From Rathayibacter caricis DSM 15933 (lineage in GTDB: Bacteria; Actinomycetota; Actinomycetes; Actinomycetales; Microbacteriaceae): 64,000 bases of DNA. The notes beneath the pieces were generated by a model. The model was not told the origin of the DNA. It worked only from the letters and a program-made list of their open reading frames with translations, and searched no databases. This document shows positions 1-9,803 of this stretch, piece after piece. A program made the translations under genes and the position numbers. The stretch spans positions 2,480,001 to 2,544,000 of the forward strand of contig NZ_PZPL01000001.1 in NCBI RefSeq assembly GCF_003044275.1, written 5' to 3'. Each line of letters opens with the position of its first letter. Position 1 is the first letter of the stretch.

Positions 1-302
1 AGGTCGCGCTCGAGTACGGCGCCAAGGCCGCCTACCGCGTCGACTACGCCAGCGAGATCAAGCAGGAGTGGCTCGACGGCATCCGCACCGTCGGCGTCAC
101 CAGCGGCGCGTCGGTGCCCGAGGTCCTCGTGCGCGAGGTGCTCGACGACCTGGCCGCCGCGGGCTACGGCGAGGTCGAAGAGGTCAAGACGGCGGAGGAG
201 GACCTGATGTTCTCGCTCCCCAAGGAGCTCCGGAAGGACGTCGCCGGCAAGCGCGACGCCCGCGCCATCGGCGGCCGCGTCACGGCGCCCGCCGCGAACT
301 GA
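1..302 (+). CDS. ispH: 4-hydroxy-3-methylbut-2-enyl diphosphate reductase (IspH), C-terminal part
   Basis: The gene enters from the left edge, in the frame starting at base 3; about 99 C-terminal residues are visible. The stretch reading '[10 protein letters not shown]' and then '[13 protein letters not shown]' is the conserved C-terminal region of IspH/LytB, including the TSGAS(V/T)P substrate-binding loop. The enzyme is a [4Fe-4S] protein that makes IPP and DMAPP in the last step of the MEP pathway. The cluster cysteines are mostly outside the window, so they cannot be checked. A strong hairpin follows the stop at once. The identification is firm because the motif is characteristic; the start and promoter are not visible. 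Confidence 0.9.
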   Translation, partial: VALEYGAKAAYRVDYASEIKQEWLDGIRTVGVTSGASVPEVLVREVLDDLAAAGYGEVEEVKTAEEDLMFSLPKELRKDVAGKRDARAIGGRVTAPAAN

Positions 303-325
303 CGCCGGTCCGTCCGGCGACACGA

Positions 326-363
326 GACGAGGCCGCCGTCCCCGAGGGGGCGGCGGCCTCGTC
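326..363. terminator. Bidirectional terminator hairpin between ispH and the DUF6264-like gene
   Basis: A perfect 13-bp stem (326-338 with 351-363) encloses a 12-nt loop. It lies between two convergent genes, 24 nt after the ispH stop and 12 nt from the stop of the minus-strand gene, so it can serve both. Confidence 0.75.
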
Positions 364-375
364 CGTGCGAGGGGG

Positions 376-939
376 TCAGGCGTCGAGCCCGGCGGCGCCC
401 TGGCTCGACAGGCGCGAGACGTAGTCGGCGAAGGTCGGGTCGCCCAGGATCGCGATTCCCGCGACGACCATCGAGAGGACGATCGTCGCCGCGATCCCGA
501 GGATCGGGACGAGGACGGCCCGCTTGCCCGCCCGAAGCCGCCGGACCGAGATCCAGACGGCGAACGCGACGATCAGCGACTGCACGAGCGCCGTGACGAC
601 GCCCAGCGTCCGCGCCAGGTCGGGCGAGGCGTAGGTGCCGATGCCCTGGCTCGCGTAGAGGTCGGACAGCGTCGTCGCGAAGCTCGACGGATCGAGCAGC
701 GTCGGCACGGCGAAGAAGACGCCGAGCGCGAGCAGGATGATCGTGAGCAGGCGGTCGACCGGGTGGGCGACGCCCGGCTTCGCGCCGGCGGTCGCGGGCC
801 GGGGCTCCGTCTCGGAGCCGCGCGGATCCGGGACCACGGTCTCGGCCGGAGGGTTCCACGACCAGCCGGGAGGCGCGTACTCGCCGTACTGCGGCTTCGG
901 GCGGTCGGCGCCGCCCGGCTGGTCGTGTGCGTTCGTCAC
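376..939 (-). CDS. DUF6264-like membrane protein
   Basis: A 187-residue protein from a GTG start. The N-terminal third is soluble, proline-rich and contains 'PQYGEYAPPGW', a signature I associate with the Microbacteriaceae DUF6264 family. Three hydrophobic segments follow (roughly residues 60-80, 107-127 and 135-160). No catalytic motif is visible and the function is unknown. It is 11 nt downstream of fba on the same strand, so it is probably cotranscribed with fba. The start was chosen because the upstream reading frame is only the antisense shadow of fba. The family name is recalled from memory; the membrane topology is what the sequence shows. Confidence 0.7.
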   Translation of the reverse strand: MTNAHDQPGGADRPKPQYGEYAPPGWSWNPPAETVVPDPRGSETEPRPATAGAKPGVAHPVDRLLTIILLALGVFFAVPTLLDPSSFATTLSDLYASQGIGTYASPDLARTLGVVTALVQSLIVAFAVWISVRRLRAGKRAVLVPILGIAATIVLSMVVAGIAILGDPTFADYVSRLSSQGAAGLDA

Positions 940-950
940 GGAGCGTCCGC

Positions 951-1976
<1,026 letters not shown>

Positions 1977-2086
1977 GGCATCTCCTTTGACGGATGAACG
2001 GGAGGGGGTCGGGCGAGGCCCGCGACGCGGTCGAGTCTAGCGAGGCGGGTGCGGGCCTTCCCCCGGGGCGCGAGCGGGGCCTCCGC

Positions 2087-2125
2087 TAGGCTTCGAGCGG
2101 GATGGGGACCCGCTCTCGCGGGTCC
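2087..2125 (+). promoter_or_regulatory. Candidate glpX promoter and 5' leader hairpin
   Basis: A TAGGCT -10-like hexamer (2087-2092) is followed about 14 nt later by a perfect 8-bp hairpin with a 4-nt loop (2106-2125). This hairpin would sit near the 5' end of the glpX transcript, leaving a leader of roughly 75 nt before the GTG. The element is visible; its function is inferred. Confidence 0.35.
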
Positions 2126-2172
2126 TGCGACGACGCCGTCTGCACGAACTCGAACGCGAAGGACTCCGCGCT

Positions 2173-3159
2173 GTGACCGATACCGACCACGACTCGCTCT
2201 ACCTCCACCCTGATCGCAACCTCGGCATGGAGCTCGTCCGGGCCACCGAGGCCGCGGCCATCCGCGCCGTGCCGTTCATCGGCAAGGGCGACAAGAACGC
2301 CGCCGACGGCGCCGCCGTCGACGCCATGCGCACCTTCCTCGGCACCGTCAACTTCGACGGGGTCGTCGTCATCGGCGAGGGCGAGAAGGACAACGCGCCC
2401 ATGCTCTACAACGGCGAGCACGTGGGCAACGGCTCCGGCCCGTCGGCCGACATCGCCGTCGACCCGATCGACGGCACCTCGCTGACCGCCGCGGGTCGCC
2501 AGAACGCCCTCTCGATGATCGCCGTCGCCGACCGCGGCGCGATGTTCGACCCGTCCGCCGTGTTCTACATGGAGAAGATCGTCACCGGGCCCGAGGGCGT
2601 CGGGATCATCGACATCGAGCGCCCGATCGGCGAGAACATCCGCGCCCTGGCCCGCGCCAAGCGGAAGCCCGTCGACGAGATGCGCATCGCCGTGCTCGAC
2701 CGCCCGCGCCACGCGAAGCTGATCGAGGAGATCCGCGCCGCGGGCGCCGGCACGCGCCTCCTGCTCGACGGCGACGTCGCGGGCGGCATCAACGCGGCCC
2801 GTCACGACTCGCGCCTCGACATGTGCGTCGGCATCGGAGGAACGCCGGAGGGCATCATCACGGCCTGCGCGATCCGCGCGCTGGGCGGCGTGATCCAGGG
2901 GATCCTGCGGCCCAAGGACGACGACGAGCGCCAGCGCGCGATCGACGCCGGCCACGACCTCGACCGGGTCCTGCACGCGAACGACCTCGTCCGCAGCGAC
3001 AACACCTACTTCGTCGCGACGGGCGTGACCAACGGCGGGCTCGTGAAGGGCGTGCGCAAGGAGGGGCACGTCATCACGACGGAGTCGATCGTCCTGCGCT
3101 CGCGCTCGGGCACCATCCGCCGCGTGACCGCGCAGCACCTCGCGGAGAAGTGGATCTAG
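2173..3159 (+). CDS. glpX: Class II fructose-1,6-bisphosphatase
   Basis: A 328-residue GlpX-type phosphatase that hydrolyses fructose-1,6-bisphosphate to fructose-6-phosphate in gluconeogenesis. The metal-binding motifs 'GEGEKD' (residues 68-73) and 'DPIDGT' (97-102) are intact, followed by 'GGTPEGI', and the length is normal. The start is GTG at 2173 with a GAAGGA site about 10 nt upstream. It is divergent from fba, so opposite glycolytic and gluconeogenic steps share one intergenic region. Its transcript ends at the hairpin after 3181. Confidence 0.96.
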   Translation: MTDTDHDSLYLHPDRNLGMELVRATEAAAIRAVPFIGKGDKNAADGAAVDAMRTFLGTVNFDGVVVIGEGEKDNAPMLYNGEHVGNGSGPSADIAVDPIDGTSLTAAGRQNALSMIAVADRGAMFDPSAVFYMEKIVTGPEGVGIIDIERPIGENIRALARAKRKPVDEMRIAVLDRPRHAKLIEEIRAAGAGTRLLLDGDVAGGINAARHDSRLDMCVGIGGTPEGIITACAIRALGGVIQGILRPKDDDERQRAIDAGHDLDRVLHANDLVRSDNTYFVATGVTNGGLVKGVRKEGHVITTESIVLRSRSGTIRRVTAQHLAEKWI

Positions 3160-3180
3160 CCGCTCGTCTTTCCACCCGGA

Positions 3181-3212
3181 GGGGCTCGGCGCTGCGGCGC
3201 CGGGCCCCTTTG
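3181..3212. terminator. Terminator hairpin between glpX and rmuC
   Basis: A 12-bp GC-rich stem (3181-3192 with 3197-3208, one G-U pair) with a 4-nt loop and a short T run lies between the convergent glpX and rmuC stops. Confidence 0.7.
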
Positions 3213-3230
3213 CCGTTCCGGAACGCCGGC

Positions 3231-4475
3231 TCAGGCGCTGCGTTCGTCGGAAAGGCTCTCCGACTCGACCAGCTCGACGGCCGTGAGCCGCCGCGGCGAC
3301 GACGTGACGCCCTGCGCGGGGGCGATGACGCGCGTCTCGTCGAGCGAGTCGAACTGGCGCGCGGTCACGAGTACCCGGCTCTCGAGCGAGCCGGCGAACG
3401 CGTTGTAGGAGTCGACCGTCCTCTCGATCGAGCGGCGCAGCCCCTCCGCGTGGTCGGCGAGCGTGCTCAGGCGCGCGTAGAGGGTCTTGCCGAGGTCGAG
3501 GAGCCGCTTCGCGTCGTCGGTCAGCACGTCCTGCTGCCACGTGTAGGCGACCGTCTTCAGCACCGACCACAGGGTGACGGGCGAGGCGAGGGCGACGCGC
3601 TTGCGGAACGCGTACTCGAGCAGCGTCGGGTCGGAGTCGAGCGCGCTCGCGAGCAGCGGCTCGCTCGGGACGAAGGCGATCACGAACTCGGGGCTGGCCG
3701 GCAGCCCGGACCAATACGAGCGCGCCGCCAGGGCGTCGATGTGGCCGCGCAGGGCGCGCACGTGGGCGCGCAGGAGAGCCGTGCGGCGCGCCTCCTCGTC
3801 GGCACCCGCACCGGCGGGGATCGCGCTCGCCTCGAGGTAGGCGTCGAACGGCACCTTCGCGTCGACGGCGATCGCCTTGCCGCCGGGCAGGCGGACGACC
3901 ATGTCGGCGCGACCGCGGCCCCCCTCGCCCTCGATGCCGAACTGCACGTCGAAGTCGACGCGCTGCACGAGCCCCGCCGCCTCGACGACGTTGCGCAGCT
4001 GCGTCTCGCCCCAGGCACCCCGACTGCTGTTCGAGCGCAGCGCTGACGCGAGGGTCTCGGTCGTCGAGCGGAGCCGCTCGCCCGCCGCGCGCTGCCCCTC
4101 CAGCTGCTCGGTGATCGCTCCGAACTGCTCCGCGCGCTCGCTCTCGAGCCGGCGGACGGCCTCCTGCATCCCGCGCAGGCTCTCGGCGACGGGGGAGAGG
4201 GTCTGCAGGATGCGCGCGTCGTGCCGCTCGCGCTCGGCCACGGCGCGGAGCTGCTCCTGGAGCTCGCGCACCTGCTCGCGGGCCGTGCCGACCTGCTCGC
4301 GGTACTGCTCCACGACCGCCTCGTGCCGCTCCTCCAGCCCGTCGGCCCGGGCGCTCGCGGTGGCGAGCTCGAGCGCGAGCGCCTGATCGGGCGTGCGGGA
4401 GCGCGCCCACAGCGCGACGGCCAGACCGGCCAGGAGAGCGCCGATCACGAGTCCGAGGAGGAAGGAGGTGTCCAT
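3231..4475 (-). CDS. rmuC: RmuC-family DNA recombination protein
   Basis: A 414-residue protein. It has one N-terminal membrane anchor (about residues 4-24), a long coiled coil rich in Glu, Gln and Arg (about 30-140), then the RmuC nuclease-like domain with 'DAKVPFDAYLEA', whose D-x-K matches the PD-(D/E)xK fold. RmuC proteins limit inversion recombination at short inverted repeats in E. coli; that role is extrapolated here. I take the ATG at 4475 because it begins directly before the membrane anchor; an in-frame start 36 nt upstream would add non-conserved residues. It is convergent with glpX. Confidence 0.92.
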   Translation of the reverse strand: MDTSFLLGLVIGALLAGLAVALWARSRTPDQALALELATASARADGLEERHEAVVEQYREQVGTAREQVRELQEQLRAVAERERHDARILQTLSPVAESLRGMQEAVRRLESERAEQFGAITEQLEGQRAAGERLRSTTETLASALRSNSSRGAWGETQLRNVVEAAGLVQRVDFDVQFGIEGEGGRGRADMVVRLPGGKAIAVDAKVPFDAYLEASAIPAGAGADEEARRTALLRAHVRALRGHIDALAARSYWSGLPASPEFVIAFVPSEPLLASALDSDPTLLEYAFRKRVALASPVTLWSVLKTVAYTWQQDVLTDDAKRLLDLGKTLYARLSTLADHAEGLRRSIERTVDSYNAFAGSLESRVLVTARQFDSLDETRVIAPAQGVTSSPRRLTAVELVESESLSDERSA

Positions 4476-4579
4476 GCCGCGATGACACCACGGACGTCCG
4501 ACACTGAGCACGCGGTCATCGGCGCGGCGCCCTGATGAGGGACAAGACCGTCCTCGGACTCCTCGTAGACTTCGCGATC

Positions 4580-6766
4580 ATGGGGAATCACCGCCGATCA
4601 TCGCGCCTACTCACTGCCGCTCTCGCCGTCGCCGTCGGGCTCGGCACCGCTCTCGTCCCGGTCACCGCCGCCTCGGCCGCCGAGGACGTCCTGCCGCCCG
4701 CCTCCGTCCTCGTCGAGCCGGGCGCGGCCGACGCCGGCGTCGACGTCGCCGACGGCGCGCCGGGGGACCTGAAGGTCCAGTACCCGGCCAGCAGCACGAA
4801 GAGCTTCCGAGCCGGCTTCATCTTCAGCGACGCCGTCTTCTTCGACAGCGGCGCGAAGAGCGCCTCCGGGATGCAGGCGCTCCTGAACGACAAGGGCAGC
4901 GCCTGCTCCGGCACGAACGACGGCGTGCCCTGCCTGAAGGAGTTCAGCCAGTCGACGCCGACGAAGGCGGCCGACCCGATGTGCCGCGAGTACCGCGGCA
5001 GCTCCCGCGAGTCCGCGGCGTCGATCTTCGCGCGGGTCGGCGAGGCCTGCGGCATCAACCCGCTCGTCCTGGCCGTGCTCGTCCAGAAGGAGACGAGCCT
5101 GGTCACCACGACCCGTCCGACCGTGGGCCTCTACAACCAGGCCACCGGCTTCAACTGCCCCGACGGCTCCGGCTGCGACACCGGCTCGGCCGGCTTCTTC
5201 ACGCAGGTCTACGGAGCGGCGCGCCAGTTCAAGAAGTACGCGAACCCGGTCGGATCGGACCAGTCCTTTAGCCGGTACGCGGCGGGGACGACCCCGGACA
5301 TCCTGTTCCACCCCGACGCGTCCTGCGGCTCGTCGCCGGTCGCGGTGCGCAACCAGGCCACGGCGAACCTCTACTACTACACGCCGTACCAGCCCAACGA
5401 GTACGCCCTGACCAACACGGGGAACCAGGCCTGCGCGAGCTACGGCAACATCAACTTCTGGTACATCTTCAGCGACTGGAGCGGCTCGCTGGCGAACGCC
5501 GGAGCCGCACCCGTGGGCCGCGTCGACGCGCCGCGGATCTCGGGCGGTGTGCTCACCGCCTCCGGGTGGACGGTCGACCCGACCACGCAGCGCGCGGCCC
5601 TCGCGACCACGGTGACGATCACCGCACCCAACGGCGAGAGGACCGTCCGCACGGTGACGGCGGACAGCCGACGCGGCGACATCCCGGGACAGCTCCCCGC
5701 TGCGGGCGGGAACCACGGCTTCACCGTGACCGCCCCCGCCTCCCAGTCCGGCGCCTACACGGTCTGCGTGAGCGCCGCCTCCGTCGACTGGAACCGCTGG
5801 GTCGGGTCGGGCGACTCGCGCGGCCCCGGGTCGAAGGACCTCGGCTGCTCGAGCGTCGGGGGCCAGGGGACGCTGCAGGTCGACCGCCTCGCGGGCAAGG
5901 ACCGCCAGGAGACCGCGGTGAAGATCTCGCAGGCCACGTTCAAGGCCAACGTGCCCGTCGTCTACATCGCCACCGGCGGCAACTTCCCGGACGCGCTCAG
6001 CGCCGCTCCGGCCGCCGCCAAGCAGGGCGGCCCGCTGCTGCTGGTCGACCGCGACTCCATGTCGCAGCCCGTCCGCGACGAGCTGGCCCGCCTGAAGCCC
6101 GCAAAGATCGTCGTCGTCGGCTCGGCGCAGAGCGTCAGCGACTCCCTCGGCCGGGAGCTGGCCCGCTACACGAAGTCCATCCAGCGCATCGGCGGAGTGG
6201 ACCGCTACGACACCTCGCGCAAGATCATCGCCTACGCGTTCCCGCAGGGCTCCTCGAAGGCGTGGCTCGCCACCGGGGAGAAGTTCCCGGACGCGCTGGG
6301 CGCGAGTGCGGCGGCCGGCTCGGTCGACGCTCCGGTGATCCTCGTCAACGGCGGTCTCCCCGCGGCCGACCCGGCGACGAAGATCGTCGTCACCCGGCTC
6401 GGCGTGAAGACGCTGACCATCGCCGGCAGCGCGCTCTCGGTCAGCGACGGCATCAAGCGGACGCTCCCGATCGCCTCGACGCGGATCGGCGGCACCGACC
6501 GCTACGACACCTCCGAGAAGCTGAACGCGGCGGCCTTCCAGAAGGCGAGCACCGTGCTCCTGGCGACCGGCGAGAACTACCCGGACGCACTCGCAGGAGC
6601 CACGGCTGCGGGCTACAGCGGAAGCCCGCTGTTCGCGGTGCCGAGGGACTGCGTCCCGCGGGCCGTGCTCGACGACATCGCGCGCTTCGGCGCGAAGAGG
6701 GTCGTCCTGCTGGGCAGCACGAACACGCTGTCGGACTCGGTCGCGCGGCTCACGCCCTGCGGCTGA
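4580..6766 (+). CDS. Secreted lysozyme-like protein with three cell-wall-binding repeat 2 modules
   Basis: A 728-residue secreted protein. Signal peptide: basic start, hydrophobic core about residues 10-28, then 'ASAAE'. A cysteine-rich lysozyme-like domain follows (about 75-320), with 'NPLVLAVLVQKETSLV' around a candidate catalytic Glu171 and 'YGAARQF'. A small beta-rich linker comes next, then three CWB2 (PF04122-type) repeats (about 440-728), each with 'R(I/L)(G)G.DR..T' and 'ATG..FPDAL'. CWB2 repeats anchor proteins non-covalently to the Gram-positive wall. The likely role is wall-bound peptidoglycan hydrolysis or remodelling, inferred from the fold motif. The ATG at 4580 starts the signal peptide directly. 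The next gene encodes a paralogue of the catalytic domain alone. Confidence 0.85.
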   Translation: MGNHRRSSRLLTAALAVAVGLGTALVPVTAASAAEDVLPPASVLVEPGAADAGVDVADGAPGDLKVQYPASSTKSFRAGFIFSDAVFFDSGAKSASGMQALLNDKGSACSGTNDGVPCLKEFSQSTPTKAADPMCREYRGSSRESAASIFARVGEACGINPLVLAVLVQKETSLVTTTRPTVGLYNQATGFNCPDGSGCDTGSAGFFTQVYGAARQFKKYANPVGSDQSFSRYAAGTTPDILFHPDASCGSSPVAVRNQATANLYYYTPYQPNEYALTNTGNQACASYGNINFWYIFSDWSGSLANAGAAPVGRVDAPRISGGVLTASGWTVDPTTQRAALATTVTITAPNGERTVRTVTADSRRGDIPGQLPAAGGNHGFTVTAPASQSGAYTVCVSAASVDWNRWVGSGDSRGPGSKDLGCSSVGGQGTLQVDRLAGKDRQETAVKISQATFKANVPVVYIATGGNFPDALSAAPAAAKQGGPLLLVDRDSMSQPVRDELARLKPAKIVVVGSAQSVSDSLGRELARYTKSIQRIGGVDRYDTSRKIIAYAFPQGSSKAWLATGEKFPDALGASAAAGSVDAPVILVNGGLPAADPATKIVVTRLGVKTLTIAGSALSVSDGIKRTLPIASTRIGGTDRYDTSEKLNAAAFQKASTVLLATGENYPDALAGATAAGYSGSPLFAVPRDCVPRAVLDDIARFGAKRVVLLGSTNTLSDSVARLTPCG

Positions 6767-6782
6767 TCCCGGGTCACGCCGT

Positions 6783-6815
6783 GCGGCCGACCCCGTCGGG
6801 GGTCGCCGCTAGCGT
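6783..6815 (+). promoter_or_regulatory. Hairpin after the CWB2 gene and -10 element of the next gene
   Basis: A GC hairpin (about 6783-6809) follows the CWB2 gene stop by 17 nt and probably ends its transcript. It is followed at once by TAGCGT (6810-6815), 6 nt before the ATG of the next gene, so that gene has its own promoter and little or no leader. Confidence 0.45.
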
Positions 6816-6821
6816 GGAGGG

Positions 6822-7697
6822 ATGAGTACGCCGACCTCCCCGCGCGCCGTCCGTGGGCGCCGGGGAGGGGCGGCCGCTCTCGCGTCGCTCGCGGCGGCGG
6901 TGCTGCTGTCCGGTGCGAGTGATCTCGGCGGGTCGGCCGCGACGCCGTCGTCGGTCGCCGAGGTGCGGTTGTGGACGGACTTCGTGCCGAGAGCCGACGC
7001 GTCGGGTTTCGACCCCGGCGAGATCGTGTCGGACGCAGTGTTCTTCGACGGCGACGCTCTCGCGCCGACCGCGATCCAGGCGTTCCTGGACGCGCGGGTG
7101 CTCGAGTGCGAGGGCGAGGACGTGCCCTGCCTGCGCGACTACGCGGAGGACACGGGCGACGTGGCGGCCGACGAGCAGTGCTCCGCGTACGTCGGAGGCC
7201 CGGGGCGCTCGGCGGCCGAGATCATCGGGTCGGTCGGAGCCGCCTGCGACGTCAGCCCCGCGGTGCTCCTGGTGCTGCTGCAGAAGGAGCAGTCGCTGGT
7301 GACCGATCCGTCCCCCGGGGAGCGGCAGTTCCGCAGCGCGACGGGCTACGGCTGCCCCGACACGGCCGACTGCGACAGCGACTACTTCGGCTTCTTCGGC
7401 CAGGTCTACGGAGCGGCGTGGCAGTTCCAGCGCTACGCGAACCCGGACAGCAGCTTCGACTGGTACCCCGTCGGCGAGGTGAGCGAGGTGCAGTACTCAC
7501 CCGATGCGAGCTGCGGCACGGCTCCGGTGCTGATCGAGAACGCGGCGACCGCGGGGCTCTACTACTACACGCCCTATCAGCCCAACGCGGCGGCGCTCGA
7601 GAACCTGTACGGCGAGGGCGATGCGTGCTCGGCGTACGGCAATCGCAACTTCTGGCGCCTGTTCAGCGACTGGTTCGGCGACCCGCGCGCCGGATGA
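6822..7697 (+). CDS. Secreted lysozyme-like protein, paralogue without wall-binding repeats
   Basis: A 291-residue secreted protein that aligns with the lysozyme-like domain of the preceding gene: 'SDAVFFDG', 'VLLVLLQKEQSLV' (candidate catalytic Glu156), 'GQVYGAAWQFQRYANP', 'YYYTPYQPN' and the ending 'NRNFWRLFSDWFG'. The paired cysteines are kept. A signal peptide or N-terminal anchor spans about residues 16-40. It lacks CWB2 repeats and the linker, so it is probably freely secreted. The two genes look like a tandem duplication followed by domain gain or loss. Catalytic activity is inferred from SLT/lysozyme-like motifs and has not been established for this family as far as I know. Confidence 0.8.
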   Translation: MSTPTSPRAVRGRRGGAAALASLAAAVLLSGASDLGGSAATPSSVAEVRLWTDFVPRADASGFDPGEIVSDAVFFDGDALAPTAIQAFLDARVLECEGEDVPCLRDYAEDTGDVAADEQCSAYVGGPGRSAAEIIGSVGAACDVSPAVLLVLLQKEQSLVTDPSPGERQFRSATGYGCPDTADCDSDYFGFFGQVYGAAWQFQRYANPDSSFDWYPVGEVSEVQYSPDASCGTAPVLIENAATAGLYYYTPYQPNAAALENLYGEGDACSAYGNRNFWRLFSDWFGDPRAG

Positions 7698-7703
7698 GCG
7701 GCG

Positions 7704-8291
7704 TCAGGCGGCGACGGGAGCGGCGGGGCGCAGGCGCTTGACGGTGATGCCGGCGAGTTCGCCCAGCTCGGCCATGCTGCGCGCTCCGTGGCGCGCTGCC
7801 GCGTGCACGACGATCGCCGCGCACGCCTCGGCGTCGGCCGAGGCGTCGTGGTGGCGGAAATCCTCGAAGCCGGCCGCGCGCGCCACGAACGGCAGCCGGT
7901 AGGACTCGAGCTCGTAGGTCTTGCGGGCGAGCTGCAGCGAGCAGAGGTAGTCGTACTCGGGGTGCTCGAGCTCCGTCGCCGCGCAGGCGGCCCGGATGAC
8001 GCTCATGTCGAAGCCGGCGTTGTGCGCGACGAAGACGTCGTCGCCGGCGAACGCCGCGAGGTCGGCGAACTGGTCGCTCCAGCCGAGGGCGCCGTGCACG
8101 TCCGCCTTGCGGATGCCGTGGATCCGGGTGTTCCACTCGAGGAAGTCGTCGAAGCCGAACGGCGGGCGGATGAGCCACCCCGCGCGGTCGACGACGCGGC
8201 CGTCGCGGACCTTCACGAGCCCCACCGAGCAGGCGGAGGCCCCGTGGGAGTTGGCGGTCTCGAAATCGATGGCGGTGAAGTCGATGGGCAC
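7704..8291 (-). CDS. DEDDh-family 3'-5' exonuclease (DnaQ/epsilon-like)
   Basis: A 195-residue stand-alone exonuclease domain. All DEDDh motifs are present: 'AIDFET' (Asp9, Glu11), 'HNAGFDMSV' (Asp95) and 'HHDASAD' (His148 and Asp153, the HxxxxD arrangement). Such proteins degrade DNA or RNA from the 3' end and often work in repair or proofreading; the substrate cannot be read here. The GTG start has a GAGGGTGA ribosome site. It is convergent with the lysozyme-like gene (6 nt between stops) and divergent from ychF. Confidence 0.92.
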   Translation of the reverse strand: MPIDFTAIDFETANSHGASACSVGLVKVRDGRVVDRAGWLIRPPFGFDDFLEWNTRIHGIRKADVHGALGWSDQFADLAAFAGDDVFVAHNAGFDMSVIRAACAATELEHPEYDYLCSLQLARKTYELESYRLPFVARAAGFEDFRHHDASADAEACAAIVVHAAARHGARSMAELGELAGITVKRLRPAAPVAA

Positions 8292-8372
8292 GCTTCACCC
8301 TCTCACGCACCTCCGACGCGGCCGGGAAAGGCACGCGGGGGCCTGCGCCGCCACGCCGTAGGATGGATGCCC

Positions 8373-9446
8373 GTGGCTCTCACTATCGCAATCGTCGGTC
8401 TCCCCAACGTCGGCAAGTCGACGCTCTTCAACGCACTGACCAAGAACACGGTGCTCGCGGCGAACTACCCGTTCGCGACGATCGAGCCCAACGTCGGAGT
8501 CGTGAACCTGCCCGACCCGCGACTGGAGGTGCTCGCCGGGATCTTCGGCTCGGAGCGCATCCTGCCCGCTCCCGTCTCCTTCGTCGACATCGCCGGCATC
8601 GTCCGCGGCGCCTCCGAGGGGGAGGGGCTCGGCAACAAGTTCCTCGCCAACATCCGCGAGGCCGACGCCATCGCGCAGGTCATCCGCGGCTTCGAGGACT
8701 CGGACGTCGTGCACGTCGACGGCAAGGTCGACGCCGCCAGCGACATGGAGACCATCAACACCGAGCTGATCCTCGCCGACCTGCAGACCCTCGAGAAGGC
8801 CGAGGCGCGCTACGAGAAGGAGCTCAAGGGCAAGAAGATCGAGCCGATCGTGCTCGAGACCGCGAAGAAGGCGCGCGAGTTCCTCGACTCCGGCAAGCCG
8901 CTGTCGGCGACCACGATCGACCTCGAGCCGATCCGCGAGCTCGGGCTCCTGACCGCGAAGCCCTTCATCTACGTCTTGAACGTCGACGAGGCCGTGCTGA
9001 CGGACGACGCCCGGAAGGCCGAGCTGTCGGCGCTGGTCGCTCCCGCGCAGGCGATCTTCCTCGACGCCAAGATCGAGTCCGAGCTGATCGACCTCGACGA
9101 GGCCGACGCCGCCGAGATGCTCGAGTCGACCGGCCAGACGGAGTCGGGCCTGAACCAGCTCGCGCGCATCGGCTTCGACACGCTGGGCCTGCAGACCTAC
9201 CTCACGGCGGGCCCGAAGGAGACGCGCGCCTGGACGATCGGGAAGGGCTGGACCGCCCCGCAGGCGGCCGGCGTGATCCACACCGACTTCCAGAAGGGCT
9301 TCATCAAGGCCGAGATCATCTCGTTCGACGACCTCGTCGAGACCGGGTCGATCGCGGAGGCCCGCTCGAAGGGCAAGGCCCGCATCGAGGGCAAGGACTA
9401 CGTGATGCAGGACGGCGACGTCGTGGAGTTCCGCTTCAACGTGTAG
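8373..9446 (+). CDS. ychF: Redox-regulated ATPase/GTPase YchF (OLA1 family)
   Basis: A 357-residue Obg-family P-loop protein that binds ATP in preference to GTP and is linked to ribosomes and stress responses. 'GLPNVGKST' (residues 9-17) is the P-loop, '[17 protein letters not shown]' is switch II, 'NVDE' stands in the G4 position and a TGS domain fills the last ~85 residues. I chose GTG 8373 over ATG 8367: it gives the family's usual '[13 protein letters not shown]' start, and the hexamer TAGGAT (8359-8364) lies 8 nt before it, fitting a leaderless mRNA. The transcript runs into a nested inverted repeat. Confidence 0.96.
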   Translation: MALTIAIVGLPNVGKSTLFNALTKNTVLAANYPFATIEPNVGVVNLPDPRLEVLAGIFGSERILPAPVSFVDIAGIVRGASEGEGLGNKFLANIREADAIAQVIRGFEDSDVVHVDGKVDAASDMETINTELILADLQTLEKAEARYEKELKGKKIEPIVLETAKKAREFLDSGKPLSATTIDLEPIRELGLLTAKPFIYVLNVDEAVLTDDARKAELSALVAPAQAIFLDAKIESELIDLDEADAAEMLESTGQTESGLNQLARIGFDTLGLQTYLTAGPKETRAWTIGKGWTAPQAAGVIHTDFQKGFIKAEIISFDDLVETGSIAEARSKGKARIEGKDYVMQDGDVVEFRFNV

Positions 9447-9451
9447 TCGGG

Positions 9452-9528
9452 CTCCGGCTCGTCGAACCGCTTTCGGCTCGCAGAATCCGTGGATTCCTGC
9501 GAGCCGGAGCTGTTTCCACGAGCCGGAG
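9452..9528. repeat. Nested inverted repeat after ychF
   Basis: The outer arms are 11-bp perfect (9452-9462 with 9518-9528). The inner arms, 14 and 15 nt (9475-9488 with 9491-9505), pair with one bulge. The second arm of each pair shares 'GAGCCGGAG' with the other, so the element is built from related units. It starts 6 nt after the ychF stop and may terminate transcription or be a repetitive extragenic palindrome. Confidence 0.55.
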
Positions 9529-9573
9529 TGTGGGCGCGGCGACGGCACCCACAGCGGGCTGCTGAGTGCGGCG

Positions 9574-9593
9574 TGGTATCACGCTGGTATCAT
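9574..9593 (+). promoter_or_regulatory. Direct-repeat operator and -10 element of the toxin-antitoxin operon
   Basis: The octamer TGGTATCA occurs at 9574-9581 and 9585-9592, an 11-bp period that puts both on one face of the helix. The second copy contains TATCAT (9588-9593), a good -10, 6 nt before the antitoxin ATG. The arrangement fits leaderless transcription repressed by a ribbon-helix-helix dimer pair. The repeat is seen; the regulator is inferred. Confidence 0.5.
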
Positions 9594-9599
9594 CGACGC

Positions 9600-9803
9600 A
9601 TGGCGATGACACTGAGGCTGACCGACGAGCAGGAGCGCGCCCTCGCGGCTCTCGCCGACTCGCAGGGCATCAGCAAGCAGGAGGCGACGGTGCGCGCGAT
9701 CCTCGAGGCGGCGGATCGCCGAGTGCAGCGGGCAGATGTCGCCGAGCTCTCGTCCCGCGGGCGCGAGCGGTACGCGGCGCTGCTCGACCGGCTCGCCCAG
9801 TAG
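9600..9803 (+). CDS. Ribbon-helix-helix antitoxin of a Doc-type toxin-antitoxin pair
   Basis: A 67-residue protein. Residues 1-40 look like a ribbon-helix-helix (CopG/Arc type): the beta strand 'MTLRLTDEQ' followed by two helices with 'SKQEATVRAIL'. The charged C-terminal tail would wrap the toxin. It is not a Phd fold, although the partner is Doc-like. Its stop overlaps the toxin GTG start in TAGTG, so the two are translationally coupled. The ATG at 9600 directly follows a -10 element, and TGGTATCA direct repeats there are a likely operator for autorepression. Confidence 0.82.
   Translation: MAMTLRLTDEQERALAALADSQGISKQEATVRAILEAADRRVQRADVAELSSRGRERYAALLDRLAQ

Noticed and set aside
8367..8372. 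ATG 8367 as the ychF start
   Set aside because: It adds two residues not typical of the family and leaves only 2 nt after the -10; GTG 8373 fits both family and spacing.
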